Source: Paramacrobiotus metropolitanus (Eukaryota; Tardigrada; Eutardigrada; Parachela; Macrobiotidae). Taken from it: a DNA stretch of 64,000 bases. The translations under genes and the position numbers were made by a program. Below are positions 13,029-26,485 of this stretch, piece by piece. The notes beneath the pieces are model-generated. The model ran no database searches and had not been told where the DNA came from. It saw only the letters and a program-made list of their open reading frames with translations. The first letter of the stretch is position 1. Each line of letters opens with the position of its first letter. The stretch lies in assembly GCF_019649055.1 (NCBI RefSeq), contig NW_026570248.1, positions 1 through 64,000 of the forward strand, read 5' to 3'.

Positions 13029-14489
13029 ATGTTTTACCGCCAAAGATGGGTAACCGCAGGGGTGCTTTTAGCAACAGTTTCTTCTTTGTTTTGGCTCGTT
13101 GGTGGACAGTCAGATCTTACTATGGAAAGTACGGGTAAATATGCCATTGAATCCGCTATTGGCAGATTGAGCCGAGCCCGGATATTTAACGATGACCACG
13201 AATTCATGAGACGTGTTGCTTGGATTGAAACGAGGGACGGTGGTGACCCGAAAACATTCCGCACTGGATATTATGGTGGAATATGGCAGGTAGAAACTAA
13301 AAACAAACTGAAAATGAAGGTTTCGAACGCTTGCCATCTTTGTATTCGATTTAGCTGCTACTTCGGTACTTGGCGCAAAGCCTGTTGCGTTTTAAAAATT
13401 CACAAACAGAGCGCATGAAAACTGCTAATAGCTACTAAATGCGGATGATACGGTATATACTTTCATAATACGGTATATTATACTTTCATAATTCATGATA
13501 CGGTATATACTTTCATAATCATATTAACCAGAGAGGTTTTTTGGTTCGTACGGAAAAATTACCATGAATTCGTACGTTCGTACGTCATTAGGAAAATGCA
13601 TCGAATGGTGTATTAACAGTCCGCGTAGCGCAGCTCTTTGCGTTTTAGAATTATTTACAGTGATAATGTTTAGGTTATCGATACCCCAGCCACAGTTTTG
13701 TGACCTTTACCTGTGCTACGATTGCTTCCACAAATATAATTACCATTCGCGATATCCTGCACTTCCACACTACATTTCCACACTATAATTAGTTGAAAAA
13801 CATGGCTTTAGTAGCACGGGACGGTTGCAGCAACGCGGCTCGCAAACCTTTGTGCGACAAGGTTGTACCGAAAGGTCGTGGCTCCGTGTTTGTTACTATA
13901 TGTAAAATTTTCAGCCTTAAACAAAGTTTGAGTTCGCAAAAAATTTTCAGTTATATATCCGACTGAGAGGTAATGGCGGTAAACTGCGTTGCAGTATTGG
14001 ACATAATTATAGTATTGTGTATGCGCGAAGCTTTATACAATACTGTAGTTGTAAACCTTGAAATACCGTACAGATAGGTGATAATTAGAATCTTGTGCAC
14101 ATGCTTTATTCTCGCCAGGTGGACGCTGACGTGTTTTTCAATACTCAAACTGACCCGGTAGCGATTTCCGTGTGGCAACCTCGAATCGCTAGCAAATTGA
14201 ACATAAGCTGGCCGGACGTTCTGTGGAAGGACCTGCGCAAGCCATTTACTCCTTGCTAGCCGCCCGACTCCAGCTTCAAATCCAAACGCAGCCCGGCGAG
14301 TGTAAGCGACCTATTCCCAATTCCCTGCCTGACCAAGCGACGTTCTACTTGCGCTGCTACCATACATCATCCTCCAACCAGATCAGCCTTTCTATGCAGA
14401 TGGGAGCAGTTCGCAATCCGAACAGTTTTATTTTGGCCATCACTGAATGTAGAAAAGCAATGTCGTGCACAAGCGGCGGACCGACATAA
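13029..14489 (+). CDS. Secreted lysozyme-like protein, one frameshift
   Basis: Two exons (13029-13289 and 14119-14489) joined at GGIWQ|VD. The first about 27 residues form a signal peptide ending near VGGQS. The body carries FMRRVAWIETRDGGDP, followed by TFRTGYYGGIWQVD and later DLRKPF...LLAARL. This order recalls a widespread, poorly named family of secreted invertebrate proteins with a lysozyme or transglycosylase-like layout, where the Glu in WIE would be the catalytic candidate. That assignment is from memory of the pattern and is an inference. The second exon is broken near 14244 by an apparent loss of one T in a T run; allowing for it, the frame stays open to the stop at 14489, giving about 210 residues. 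The intron (829 bp) holds a minisatellite. Confidence 0.65.
13443..13522. repeat. Minisatellite, about three copies
   Basis: A unit of roughly 25-30 bp containing ACGGTATATACTTTCATAAT occurs three times, the middle copy with a small change, inside the intron of the lysozyme-like gene. Confidence 0.75.
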
Positions 14490-14663
14490 TCGAGAAGCCA
14501 ATGGAAATTCCAAGCCAAGCCAATGGCAATAAAGTTCAAAGCTGCCTGCTTCTTCCATTCTAATTTCATATTAAGCATTTCAAGACAATTTAAGTTAATG
14601 TGTATATAAAATAATTCTAATGTCTGCTTGAATATTTTTGTAGTCGATATACGTACAGTGACG

Positions 14664-14699
<36 letters not shown>

Positions 14700-15603
14700 T
14701 AGTTATTTTGTTGACTGCAATATTTTATGTGTGCTTGAATGACCGATACGTAGATCGTGTCGGCGTTATCGATCGAACCGCCTGCATTTTTTATAGAATG
14801 CCTGCATGATGACGTGGCGTATTGCGAAATATTTCAGTTTTTGGTAGGTCAGTTTGATGACCGCTTGATTAATGCCACTAATTGTCAATGGTTTAAATTC
14901 TTTTGTCTATCCGGTAGAAAAAGTTTGGCGAAGACATACAGAAAAACCTATTTAGGTTCAACTGTCTCGTTATCCCACTTTAGATTACTGGTACCAGAAC
15001 TATCAACATACAGTATTGTATTAAATTATTAGCGCTTTTAAATAACAAACCAATGCTATCCTTTCGATGTTTTTTACGTAATTTAGCCCTGTTATAACTG
15101 ACGATAAGCATTACTTAAAATTCGGCGTCCAAATGCCTATATAAGTTAGTCATCAGTGAAATGCAGTGTTTTGCTTAAGTCTTAGGGGTTTAAAATATGA
15201 ATGGCAAATTACTTGGCGTATTGTTATTTATTTTTGACACTGTGATGAAGTTCAGTTTTGCAACCTGCGAAGCAGGATTACTGACTTCAGATTTGCGGAA
15301 TACTGAAATGCTTATTGCTTTCCTTGTGACGATATGCGATAACAAAAGTACCGTCTTGAGCGTCCAAATTGTCGTCTAACTAAGCGTCGGCTTTCGTTTT
15401 CGGTGCCATTATGAAAACACCATACAAATACTCAACTTTATTTATATTAACATAACATATAACACATAATAATGTACGCGTTCAACAATCGTCGTACAGT
15501 ATGTATCACAACAAAACAAAGAACATTGACCACTTTGTATGGCTTTCTGAACGGAGAATTTCAAAATTGAGATCCATCAGACACAGCGCGAACTGCCACG
15601 GAG
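14490..15603. other. Intergenic region with 3' ends of two convergent genes
   Basis: Lies between the lysozyme-like gene (+) and Frizzled (-). It holds a TA microsatellite and, on the minus strand, an AATAAA (TTTATT at 15437-15442) that suits the Frizzled transcript. No supported gene. Confidence 0.6.
14664..14690. repeat. (TA)n microsatellite
   Basis: Thirteen or so uninterrupted TA units. Confidence 0.95.
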
Positions 15604-17727
15604 CTATACCGCGTTTAACGAGTATTTACACTGCAGTCGCAGGAATGGATCCGTTGATTTGGTCAAAGTATACTCATCAGCCTTCGCAATTACTTGCTGG
15701 GCTTTTGCGCGGGATCCACAACATACAAAACCCCAAGACTTTACCGTCTTTAAATTCAGAAACCAACCCACAGAAATAACACCCACAACCAACATCGCTA
15801 AATATTTGATGATATATAATACTGAAACATTCGGCTGGCTTCCACTTCCTTTACAATTGCACAGTGTCGTCCGTTCCCAGTCTTCTCGATACAGCATTTC
15901 ATATATTGTGCAGCCAAGGAAAGTGGCAAAATGGACGAACGTACAAATGGCGAAGGCCCCAATCCGGTTCATCTGGTGGTGGAAGCGCTGGTGTTCCTCC
16001 TTGTCGGACAGGGAAATCAGTCGACCCTTCTGCGAGTGCGCGCCCCACAAAGAGCACATTCCCAGCAGTATGAAACCGGCTCCGATCACTAAGTAAACAG
16101 CCAGCGGTGCCGTCACGAAGACCAAGAGGTCATTGGGGTCATGCATGCCGACATAGCACACCCCGGCTACCGGATCGCCGTCGACGGAATGTGTTCCCAG
16201 GACGACAGCGGTAAAGCCCAGTGGCAGTCCCCACGCTGCTAAGTGGAACCATTTCCAGTGCGCAGCCAGCGCTTCCGTCGTCCACTTCCGGCCAGTCGAT
16301 AAGTACCACGTAAAAGACAGAATCACCCACCTACAAATTATGTCCAATTAAAACTAGAAATATGCAGTCATAGAAAGCAGTTCCGGCACAAGTGATCAAG
16401 ACGATTAATACATTCAAGTTTTACAAACTTTACCAGTTCCGTGCAAAAGCAGCAATATTTATTTATTTAAACAATTATTGTGTTCCTATTTTATAAAAAA
16501 TTACTATCTGAGCCGTCTTCAAAAATTCTAAGGTGATCGCAATGTTTTGCACATCATATATATTTGGACATTACGATTTTGCAGCTGGCGTCGCCGGCGA
16601 GCATCTAAGTTATCTAACAAGCCACCGTGAATTTGAAATCCCCAGTTTTTATTATTGATCTCATTCAATGTATTCATTATTAATTTTGGATGTGCTCATG
16701 TCTGTGGACAACAGATTTACAGCATAGCTTACCATATGCAGCTGGCCATCCCAAAAAAGTAAAGAAGGACAAAAATCACGGTGCATTTCCAACTGCTAAT
16801 ATCACCGTGCCTGGAAGCTCCTCCGCTGCACGAAACATCGGAATGCCCAAAATACAGTCGTAATACGAAGCCCAGTGACACCATCAGGTAACACCCGGTA
16901 ATAAGGACGACAGGCCTCTCCGGATACAAAAATCTCTTTCGGTCAAGCAGGAATGTAAGAACGGACAAAAAGGTCAAGGCAAAGCACAACACAGACCATC
17001 CACCAATCCAATATTCGATAATCATCCACTCATTGCGGCTGGGAAATGGACTCCGGCAGGGACTTGCACAGCCGGCTAATCCCGCAAAACTGGTGCCATC
17101 AATCGCTGGCACGGATAAATCCTTAGGACAACTGCAGGGAGGGCAGGTTGCAACAACAGGCGGCGGAAATGACGAAGAAATGGGAGTTTTGGTACTCTTG
17201 GTGCTGCCGCCGCTCCGGGGCGGTGGCACTGGTCGCGCTTCCGGCTGATCCGGCACGGAGCCGTTGAGCCAGTCCATGCACAGATTTTCCGGATCACCGT
17301 CTTCTTTATACTCGGGGAACTGTTCGCACTGCATCCTCTCGGGCCACTCGAAACCATACTGTGCCATAACCGGCTCACAGGCCGCCCTGGTACGCAGACA
17401 CACGGATCGGCAAACGGGAATAGGCCGGTGGAAATTCTCCATGCAGATGGGCGCATACATGCTGCAGAGGAACTTGGCCAGTTCCGGACTGCACTTTGTG
17501 TGCACTAGCGGTATGAATTGATGAACTTCTAGGCCGGCTTCGTCTTGTGTTTCATGATGGAATCGATTGGGCATCATGGTGTAATTGTACGGCACGTGTG
17601 ACCGGCACAACGGAATCTTTAACAATTCGCAGCGTACAGTTTCCGGCTGCAAACTCCCATTAACACCATCCATTTCCACCAGAATTACAGTCAATAGCCA
17701 AACGCCAACCGGCAAAAGAACAGCCAT
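15604..17727 (-). CDS. fzd: Frizzled family Wnt receptor
   Basis: Seven-pass Wnt receptor at the plasma membrane. Two exons (17727-16733 and 16330-15604) encode 573 residues; the junction restores CIWWVILS, a family hallmark. A signal peptide (about 1-24) precedes a cysteine-rich domain with all ten cysteines (C33 to about C148), including THTKCSPEL-like and FLCSMYAPIC motifs; the TQDEAGLEVHQF and QYGFEWPERMQC stretches look closest to the FZD5/8 type. A Pro/Ser-rich linker leads to the seven-helix domain. The cytoplasmic KTxxxW Dishevelled-binding motif is present as KTVKSW just after helix 7. The tail is short and ends in NAV, not a clear PDZ ligand. The family is certain; the subfamily is an inference. 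The long gene-free upstream region is consistent with a developmentally regulated gene. Confidence 0.96.
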
Positions 17728-20700
17728 TTTAAGCTGGGTAAACCTAACAACAAAAAGCAGAAACGATTTGAATTACACGCCACTATAGTATGCGGTGTCA
17801 GTGTTGGGACAAAGGCTATTCGGCGGATATCTGTATATCGAACTGCAGGGCTTAATGGAAGCCGTTGAAGGGATGGTGCAGCGACCATTTCCCTTCGGTA
17901 GAGCGAAATTCAATTTGCTCTCGCACGGACAGGCCAGTTCATCTGGACTCAATTTCCTCAGCTTAACCAAATATACACAATTCCGTTATGCGCTCTCACT
18001 GTCTCACAACGCAATCCTGGATGATCCAGACTGTGTTTCAGAACAATCAACTGCGATCGTTCGAGTAACAAATACTTCTGCTTCGGCGCGTACATGTTGC
18101 TGCTATCTAAAAGTAAGGCTGGCAAATAACGCAAGATTTCAGTTATATCCAGATTTCAGTGGAAAACATTCAGGCCATTAGATTAATGAGCTAACAAGAA
18201 AAACACACTTATTTTTGCATGATTTTCACTTGCGAAAATGACCGGTTTCTCGGATACTGTTAAATAATTACTCTAATGCTAATATTTAAAAACGCAAATT
18301 TTCGATACTTAAATAAATAGCCAGCAGGTTTCAGGTGATCAATTATCTACCTAAAATTTGAACATCTAAATTATCTTACAACAAGATACAACAAGTACGC
18401 AATGGTTCTTCTGCCTATTGAGTTGGCTGAAATAGATCAGAGTATTAAATTATTGGCTTTTGTGAAATTGAAACTGGGGACTGAATAATATCATATGAGA
18501 ACAACATCAGCAACTGTTGTGCAATGGAACGAATAGTGGAAATTTGGAAATACCTGCTTGTGTAATAGTTCTATATCGTTAGTGCAACACATGTGATAAT
18601 ACTCTGCATAAACGCCCATAAATCAGAAACTTAGATTGCAATCTAATGAAGTTTACTTAATACGTTAATACTTACTTTACTAAGTTTACTTAATCTCATG
18701 TTAGTTAGAGCAAAAATTTTTTGTCGTTGGTTCCGTACACTGGCACGCGCATAGCTGTTCCGATTATAACATAATCAAATCGTTGTAAAGCTGCTTACTT
18801 ACTCCTTACGCACTACATGTTTTGAAGCAGAGTGGATAACCTTAAACTTATGCACGGCTACGTAATTTCCCTATAGTGAAATGGTTGATTTAGTTGGTTT
18901 ATACATGAAATAGTTGGTTTATGCAGATTTTTTACAACTATTTATGGTTTTAATCAGTATTTGTGCAGGCAAGCATCGGTCAATCATGTGGACATAAAAT
19001 AAAAACAAGTTACTACTATACTGACTTAATTTTAGCTGTAGTAAATGCTTACTATGTGTATGTTGTAATATTCAGAAAAATAGCGGGCATAAAACCATTA
19101 TTCCTCCTCTACTGCAATGGATAAAGCTTGCTGACTCTTTTCTTCAAATAAGAACACAGCAAGCAAAAAGGATTTGGCTGACAGAGAACAAAGCGTCTTA
19201 ATCTTACCTCGACGAATTTTCGTCTGCCGGCAGAAAAGCAGGTTGGACAAATTATTCTCACAAAGCGCTAGGATTAAGTCCGGAATGCAGTATGCTGAGA
19301 ATACGGCATGCGGTGAGTGCACCTTGAGTTTAATAACAAATTCGCATCAAATCGAAGATGAATTCAAAACGGAAACGAACACCGCATACTAGAAAAAACT
19401 TCAAACGATTATTCCCACATTAATCATAATCTGTCAAATTGCGGCGACAAAATGACTCCGTTAACATGTCGGGGGCAGTCAGAAGAGAATGGCCGTTTTA
19501 CGGGCGTGCGTGATTGTGATCACTCACAAGACGAAAGAGCGGACAAGACCGAAGAATGCTACCACGCGACTGACCAGTGCATTTAACAAGCTGCTGATAA
19601 CTCCATCACCATATTAATCATCCCGGAAAATGAGGCGGGCGGGCCTTGTGTGCAAAATATGGAACGTCACGATCGCTGATTGGTCGCCGGCCGCCTAATC
19701 GGTCACACCTAGCCAGCTTCTGGTCAGTAATGCGCCAGCTATTAGAGAAATGGAAAATGACCGTGGGTGCAGTGTATTTACTAGTCCTGTCAATTAGGGA
19801 GTCAATCAATCGGAACATTAACATAACGTTTAGCCGGGCAAATTATCGATTTTCAACAAGAAGGACGAGTGAATAATAAATGTAGGTATAGAGAGATTAG
19901 TGTGGGACGTGTTGCAATGATGTCGAAAACAAGGGCTACTACCGTATCTCTGGCGATCTCTGTGTCTTCGGTTTGAAAGGAATCTGAGCCATTGCATATC
20001 CCAAGAACAGAAGCTTGGGAAAGTTAAACAGGGTAGAGTGCAGTGAGGCTAGCTGGCATAAACGTGTGAAATGGTGAACAATGGTGCATTTCAAACCCTA
20101 AGAATCAGATGTTTAAGTCAGGATGAATGCGAAACATACAATTTAAAACAATTTTGTCAATAACGAATATTTTCCTGGTAATTGCAACTTACATGTACGA
20201 TCCCTGCTCATTTCAAAAAACGTTTATAGAATGACGCGTTTACCTTATACGGAACGCTGTGACCTTTTATGCATTTCTCAAAGTGCAACAGCTACTGTTT
20301 GTTCTTGCGTTCGCGTACCGCTGAATAATTTTTCTGTACACAGTAGGATTATTTAAACACTATCACCTTGACACTATCTTTGCTGTACGTATACTACTAG
20401 TTCTATGACTAGTACTAGTACAAGATGAACATATTTTTTATAATGGTGGTATAATAAGCTAATATAAATATAATCCTTCTGATATTCGCGGAAAACTAAA
20501 TATTGAATGTAAAGGTTTGGTTTTGTTCCGGCCCCGATTGCTTGGCACTGGACGTTTCGAGATGCAATAGCGTAAAATCGATAAAATAAGTTACTTGTCC
20601 GAGAACTAATGGTGAGTTCTTGTCGAATTAGAACGACTGCGAATAGACCCTGATGTGGACTGGCCATTAATCAGCAGATTCAATTTGACCATTTGAATCA

Positions 20701-23367
20701 AAATTATGCATAAGTACCTAATTATTTTCGCGATAGGGAGTCATGAACTTTGTTCTGCAGCCTGTCGTTTCGCCCTGGACAAGCAGTAATGTTTTTATGC
20801 CAGATACAACAAGTACAAGTAAGTATGCAGTCACTCTAGAAGTATACACATCGTCATGTTGCATTATTACCGTATTTCAAATGCTGCGATTAAAATTTTC
20901 CTTTCGTTCTTACTAACTTACATGTCAATAACAAAAAGCGAAAATATTGCTGCAGATTGATTTGATCTACAGTGCACTAATAATTTTATATTAACAATTT
21001 TGTCACATTTGCTTTTTTGTGTTCACCATCGCCGTTGATATAAAACCGCAAACAGGCCAGGTTAAATTTTTACGGTTATTAGCTCAAGTTCAAAAAATTT
21101 TTGGATGGCTTTATGCGAACTTCGATAAAAGTTTTGAAAGCATGAAGGTTGTTTGCGATAAAAAAACGGGACCTGTCCCTTTTGGTTTAGTTTTGTTGCA
21201 GCTACTGTATTCAGTAGCTATTTTTTTCTGTGCAGTAATTAAGTTTTATTGCTCTTGCTAACCATAAGGTAAGTGAGGCGCTGACAACGGACCGCAGATC
21301 CATTTGTCAATTTCACAACAGATAACTACATGGGACGAGGCGAAATATGACACATTAGCAGAACAGCCTTGTTGGATATTTGCACAGAAGAGGGAAAAGT
21401 GCAAATTAGGAAGGAGGCACAGATGTGCTGACCAGCGGTCACTCACGCCAGCAGGGACACTCAATTGTTCCTGCTGATGATTGAATTTCGTTTCTGTCTG
21501 AAATGATTTGCTGAATACTTTAGCTAAGATCAACAATGGTCTCGTCGTCCATATACGCGCAAAATGTGAAGTGATTAAGCAAAGAAAGCAGCGGAGTCCC
21601 AGCCTACGTATGACTGCAGTGCAGTGTATTATGAGAAGGGGAGAAAAATGCTCGGGAACACGCTACTTCAAGTAGGGTGGTGCAGACTGCAAATTTTTGG
21701 CCCATCATCTTGCCAGCGACGGGATACCTGCTGGCCATTATATTCATTAGCGCTGCCACTCCACTCCGCCTATTGTCACGCCAGACCAACAGCATGTTCT
21801 TCATGGCCAGTACGAGTACCACTCATCTTGCTCCGTCGAGGGAAATTTTGCATTTATTACTCCGCGACTCGGTACATAGTTTTCCCGTGAACAAGCCATT
21901 AGCCACATCTGGTCATTATGGGCATTGTGCTTAAACGGTTGGGTGGCATCGGAGAAAATGTTAATAAGCGCAAAATTAACTGTAGTTTATGCAGCATTGC
22001 TCTTCAGTTCCTTCTCGACAGGATGGGCAGGTGAAGAAACAAAAATGTATAGTGATTCGCTGATTGATCTACTGTACAGATGTGATGCAGAGAGAATTTT
22101 CGAAGAAATGCGTACTTAAACATATCTACAGATGTAACTGGTCGTACTTTTTGTTTCTCACTGCCAGTGCCGACAGCCGGCTGAAAACAATAAGAATTAT
22201 TTGTACGCCAAAAAATATGAGTGCAGTACTCTGCCGTATGGTCAGCCGTCACTGTTTGGTACATATTTCTAATTAATTTTCTGTAAATAAAAGCTGATTA
22301 AATGATGACGAATTCAGGAGTCGTTCACATAAGTACTGTACTGATTTATTTCAACTACATACCATTGTAGAAAGCATACAACCTATCAGATTAATTTTTG
22401 CACAAAAATTTTTCTCATTTTGCCGGGCGATTTAATACGAATCAAACGGAATTAACAAAAATAAGTCGTAACGAACGAACGCAGGACAACTGATCCGCGA
22501 GTACCGATTCCATATATAGTGTCGGATGTGAAACTGACCGACTTCCTGCAAGCATGATAAACTCTCGAGAGACACGAGTGTAGTAAATGTCTCCTACAAT
22601 CCAGCGGCGGGAATGTGCTGTTCCATTAGCTAAGCCCGTGGCCCGCTTTTATCATCGGAATCAGGTCATCGTGTCCTGGCAACCTGGTAAATAATTAAGG
22701 TAAAATTGATCTGGACACGTTAACCATCCTCATTCACCACTACTTGGCGGAAGTGAAAGTGTCGCTTTCGGCCAATTGACCGGCTCCCCCGCCTCCCCGT
22801 GGTCACACTTTATTGCTAGCCCTGCTGAATCCGACACACACGAAAGGACAATAATGATTTGTGCCGAGGATAAGAATGTAACGTTGCATCCAAATTAAAA
22901 GCCATCTTTTATCTACGTTCACGAATTCTTTTCACCTCTCTATTGTGTGAACTTAATTGAGACGAGCAGACAAATTACTGTACAACAGCTACTGCTGCAT
23001 GCCCGTAAAATGCTTCCTCATTATTGTCCGTGTAAAGAAAAGCAGGTACCAGGTAATGCGATGAACCTTGCTTTAATGCAGACTACAGAATAAAATTCTT
23101 TTTGATGGGAGTTTACAACAGGATTTCGACCATGTATTTCAGTTTACAGTCAGTAGTCATACCACGAGATTTTTCTTATAGGTTTGTGAATGAATCGCAG
23201 TGAAAAGGCGGCAAGTACGGCGAAAAATAAAACATTTAGCTACCGCTACTCAACACATGAATTTCTCGCCAGGTTTTTCATATTTTAATGCTTTTTTAAA
23301 TGACAACACAGTAAACTAATACTACAATGCACATTTCGAGATCATAGCGAAAAAGAGAACAAAAAAT
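17728..23367. other. Large gene-free region upstream of Frizzled
   Basis: About 5.6 kb between the Frizzled start and the EXT1 stop codon (both genes minus), the second longest gene-free stretch in the window. It is mostly AT-rich, with less AT-rich patches near 19480-19760, 21280-21830 and 22470-22820. ORFs reach 128 codons but have no recognisable domain. It probably carries the Frizzled promoter and distal control elements; no individual site is proven. Confidence 0.5.
19480..19760. promoter_or_regulatory. Candidate regulatory patch upstream of Frizzled
   Basis: A GC-richer patch in AT-rich surroundings with a CCAAT-box core in reverse (GATTGG near 19678) beside GGTCGCCGGCCGCC. Position about 2 kb upstream of Frizzled is the only functional hint. 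Confidence 0.25.
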
Positions 23368-26300
23368 CTATGGTGCGGTTTTCAAACTGTTTTCCAGCTG
23401 GCGGTATTTTTTCCTGTAGCTGGACACGTTATCTTTATACAATACAGGATTATAAACAACAGATGACCGTAAAAGAGGCATGTAACCAAACAACTGCACC
23501 AATTCATTGATGCAATCACTCCGTTGGCGTACCGTTATCCAATACCTGTCCATGTCAGAAGTTATAGAATCCTCATCCGACATTTTTCTGGTCAATCGCG
23601 CAGGCGGCACTCTTGTGATTCTCGCCGCCAGGAAATTTAGCAGAATATCCAAACAAATATCGGGCAGATTCGGCACCACTTTTTCTTTGTAATGCCAGAG
23701 AAGGCCATAATACTGTACGTGAAAAAAGGCTTCTTTCATGAAGACCAGCGAATATTCGTTAGTTAGTTTGTCCGAATATTTCCACGATTCGCTTGGCTCG
23801 TCCCAATAGTGTGAGGCTGCCCGGTAGCCAACAATACGGCTGGGAAAAGACTTCCAGACGTGGAAACCATACTCGAAATCTTCCCAGGTAAAACTGCAGT
23901 CGTCCTGCACGAGAAGAACTCCTTCCGTCGAGACCTGTTTTCTGAACGCTTGCTGTAGTTGCGAGAAATTCAGCTGTGCGTCTTCCACACGGAAAGGGGT
24001 TCGCAACCAGGTCCAGCTGTTCAGGGTACTCAGTGTTGTGGCTTTCCAGGGGCTAAACACAATGACCTTATCCACAAATCCGATACGGTTAATGACTTTC
24101 AAAAGCCGCACGAAACGTCCCATCAAATTTTGCTTGCTAGTTACGTTGACGAGGATCGTTAGATTTTGCTTTGTATACAACCGTGGTTTATGCACATTAT
24201 GAATGAATCCTCGGTGAAAGTTATCCAGTTCAATATGCGTCAATTGTGACATGGCCATTGCCGGCCACTTATTCCAATAGTCTTTCGCGCGCCGCACGGT
24301 AGCCAAGCGGTTGCGAACAATTTCCAAAGTCGTTACTACAATTCTTTCAATGGAAGAAAAATACTGTCGCCAAAGTAGCTGAGTCTGTTGGCGGTAAATA
24401 AGTATCCGGTCGAAGTGGATGGATCTCAGCAGACTAGGAATTTGTGTCAGAAGTCGTTCGTCCGCCATGACCGCTGCTTTATTCCAGTCTATCACTTCGG
24501 TGAAAGGCAGCTCCCAATCGTTTGATAATATTACAGGAACACAACCGGCTTGCAGTGATTCCAAAAACCGGAAGGAACCCAGTCGCCGACCCCGAGGGAC
24601 AAGGCAAAAAGTGGTATTATCCAGCAGAGTTTGGTAATCGTACCTGTAACAAGGCTTCGTGAATGAGTTATGCATTTATCACAACAACCAATAATTCCTA
24701 CACCAACTTAACAACACATAATATTATAAATAAGCTCCGGCACAAAGGCGTTGTGGAATCACAGACAAGGTGTGTACAACTGGTACAAGTATCAGGAAAG
24801 CGACGTATAGGAATGAAATCGAAACCACGGTACGATGGCGCATCAAGAACCGATTTATGCCGCATAATTTTTTTAAAAAAATCGGTGGTTTCGGCAGAGA
24901 CAGGAAACAGTTCAGGCAGCTCTTCCTACCCATGCTTATTATAGGCACCTAACTGTTAAGCAGCACCATGTCCACTACGGATTCAAAAAATAATAAAAAG
25001 GTGCCCACGTGAATACTTCTAGAAAAATTCTAAAACTAAATGCACCCTTGTTACGGACGCCATTTATCTGTACTTGCTGTCACCGCGTTACCGGTCGTAA
25101 AGAGAATCATCTCGATCGCAACGTTCGTCTCGTAGTTCCTTCGACTGCTTTCCATGGCGGCATGTAGTCAAAATGATAATATCCTTCCCATTGTGGATGT
25201 GGTATAGCGAATTACGACTGTTGGATCCAATGCCATACAGATAACGTTTTCCTTTGAAGGATACTAAATAACTTCGGGCTAACTCGGGATAGCGAGTGCT
25301 TCGTGCCAGCCGACCAGCATCCTCCCCTCGCACAGGCAGTGTGTTATGAAATAGCGGAAGACTAACATCAAATCCTTTGCGAAATTTTCGTGTTGACATA
25401 CTCGCTTTCGCCAAGATAGCATAACCAATGTCGAAACCGATGTCATCTTCGAAGTAGTCAGGGAAGGTTCCGGAATACAGGTTGAATATTATGTGATTTC
25501 GGCCATTATTCCAGTATTTCTGAACTAATGGGTCCAGATGAATGCGCTCATCGATGTTGGTGATGTACTGATCACTAAGGCGGTCCCGATCCAAGGTGTC
25601 CAAACCCAACACGAATACACAAGCTTCTTCGGGATTCTCGGTTGCGTAACCTGCATTAAATTTTCAAAACATGTCATTCACTGCCGCCAACGAGCTCACC
25701 GATTACACCGAACTGGCCATCCAAACCTAAAGCTATTTTAACCGGGAAGAATACTAATATGCATACTCTTTTATCAGGCAATGGCCTACAGCATTTGAAT
25801 AGAAAAGACTATAATAAAGGTTGAAACATTATAAAACAAATAAAACAGCGCATTTTTTCTAAACATGAGAACACAGAGAAGATTTTCAAAATTTTTAAGC
25901 ACAAAGCTTTCTGCATGCGTACATAGTAAATAAAATTACTCAGAGAACATAAAATTATTCAAAGGCATTAAAATTATTCAGAGAACTAAAAAAGACCAAA
26001 AAATACGGAATCCAATACCACTAACCACAAAAATTACCATGGTCAGAATTATTTTTAACGCACATACCTGATGCTCGAAGTGCTGCCAGTAAATTTTTAT
26101 AAATCGGCGACAAGAATTTATCTTCAGGATATACAAATAATTTAAACAATCCACGACATCGTTGGAAATCAAAACACTGCTGCATGGTGCATTCCTGCGT
26201 ATCGAAAGCCCCGCTATTTTGATTGACGGATAATTTCTCTCCTGTATGAATATCATGCAAAATATCCATCAGTCCGAAATCAAAACTGTCAGCTCGCACG

Positions 26301-26485
26301 GTATTCCTGACGTCCTTTGCTGGCTCCACACCGAAGAACGTGGAAGGCTTTCGTTTGGAATGTGGACTTTGGTCATGCACGTTCATCAGCCCATATCCAA
26401 AAATGAGTATACATCCCAAGCAACTGCCAAACAATAAATACAAAACACTGTTTCTGCGAGATTCGCTTTTCCTGCGCACTTCCAT
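23368..26485 (-). CDS. EXT1: Exostosin-1-like heparan sulfate polymerase
   Basis: Golgi type II glycosyltransferase that, with EXT2, extends heparan sulfate. Three exons (26485-26068, 25650-25092, 24643-23368) give 750 residues, close to the 746 of vertebrate EXT1. The start was chosen to place a short basic tail before one membrane segment (about 15-35). The GT47 half is well kept: WNNGRNHIIFNLYSGTFPDY, GFDIG, FKGKRYL, and TFCLVPRGRRLGSFRFLE, which includes the RGRRLGS loop mutated in human exostoses. The GT64 half is recognised by FPSRIVGYRAASHYWD and a C-terminal FGYMPLL...DPVLYKD-like block (here NPVLYKD). At the position of the DXD metal motif (DED in EXT1) the sequence reads QDD. A longer in-frame start exists upstream (26572). 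It lies head to head with ACAD9. Confidence 0.93.

Noticed and set aside
17795-18181. 128-codon plus-strand ORF just upstream of Frizzled
   Set aside because: No signature; it covers the likely Frizzled promoter and 5' UTR on the opposite strand.
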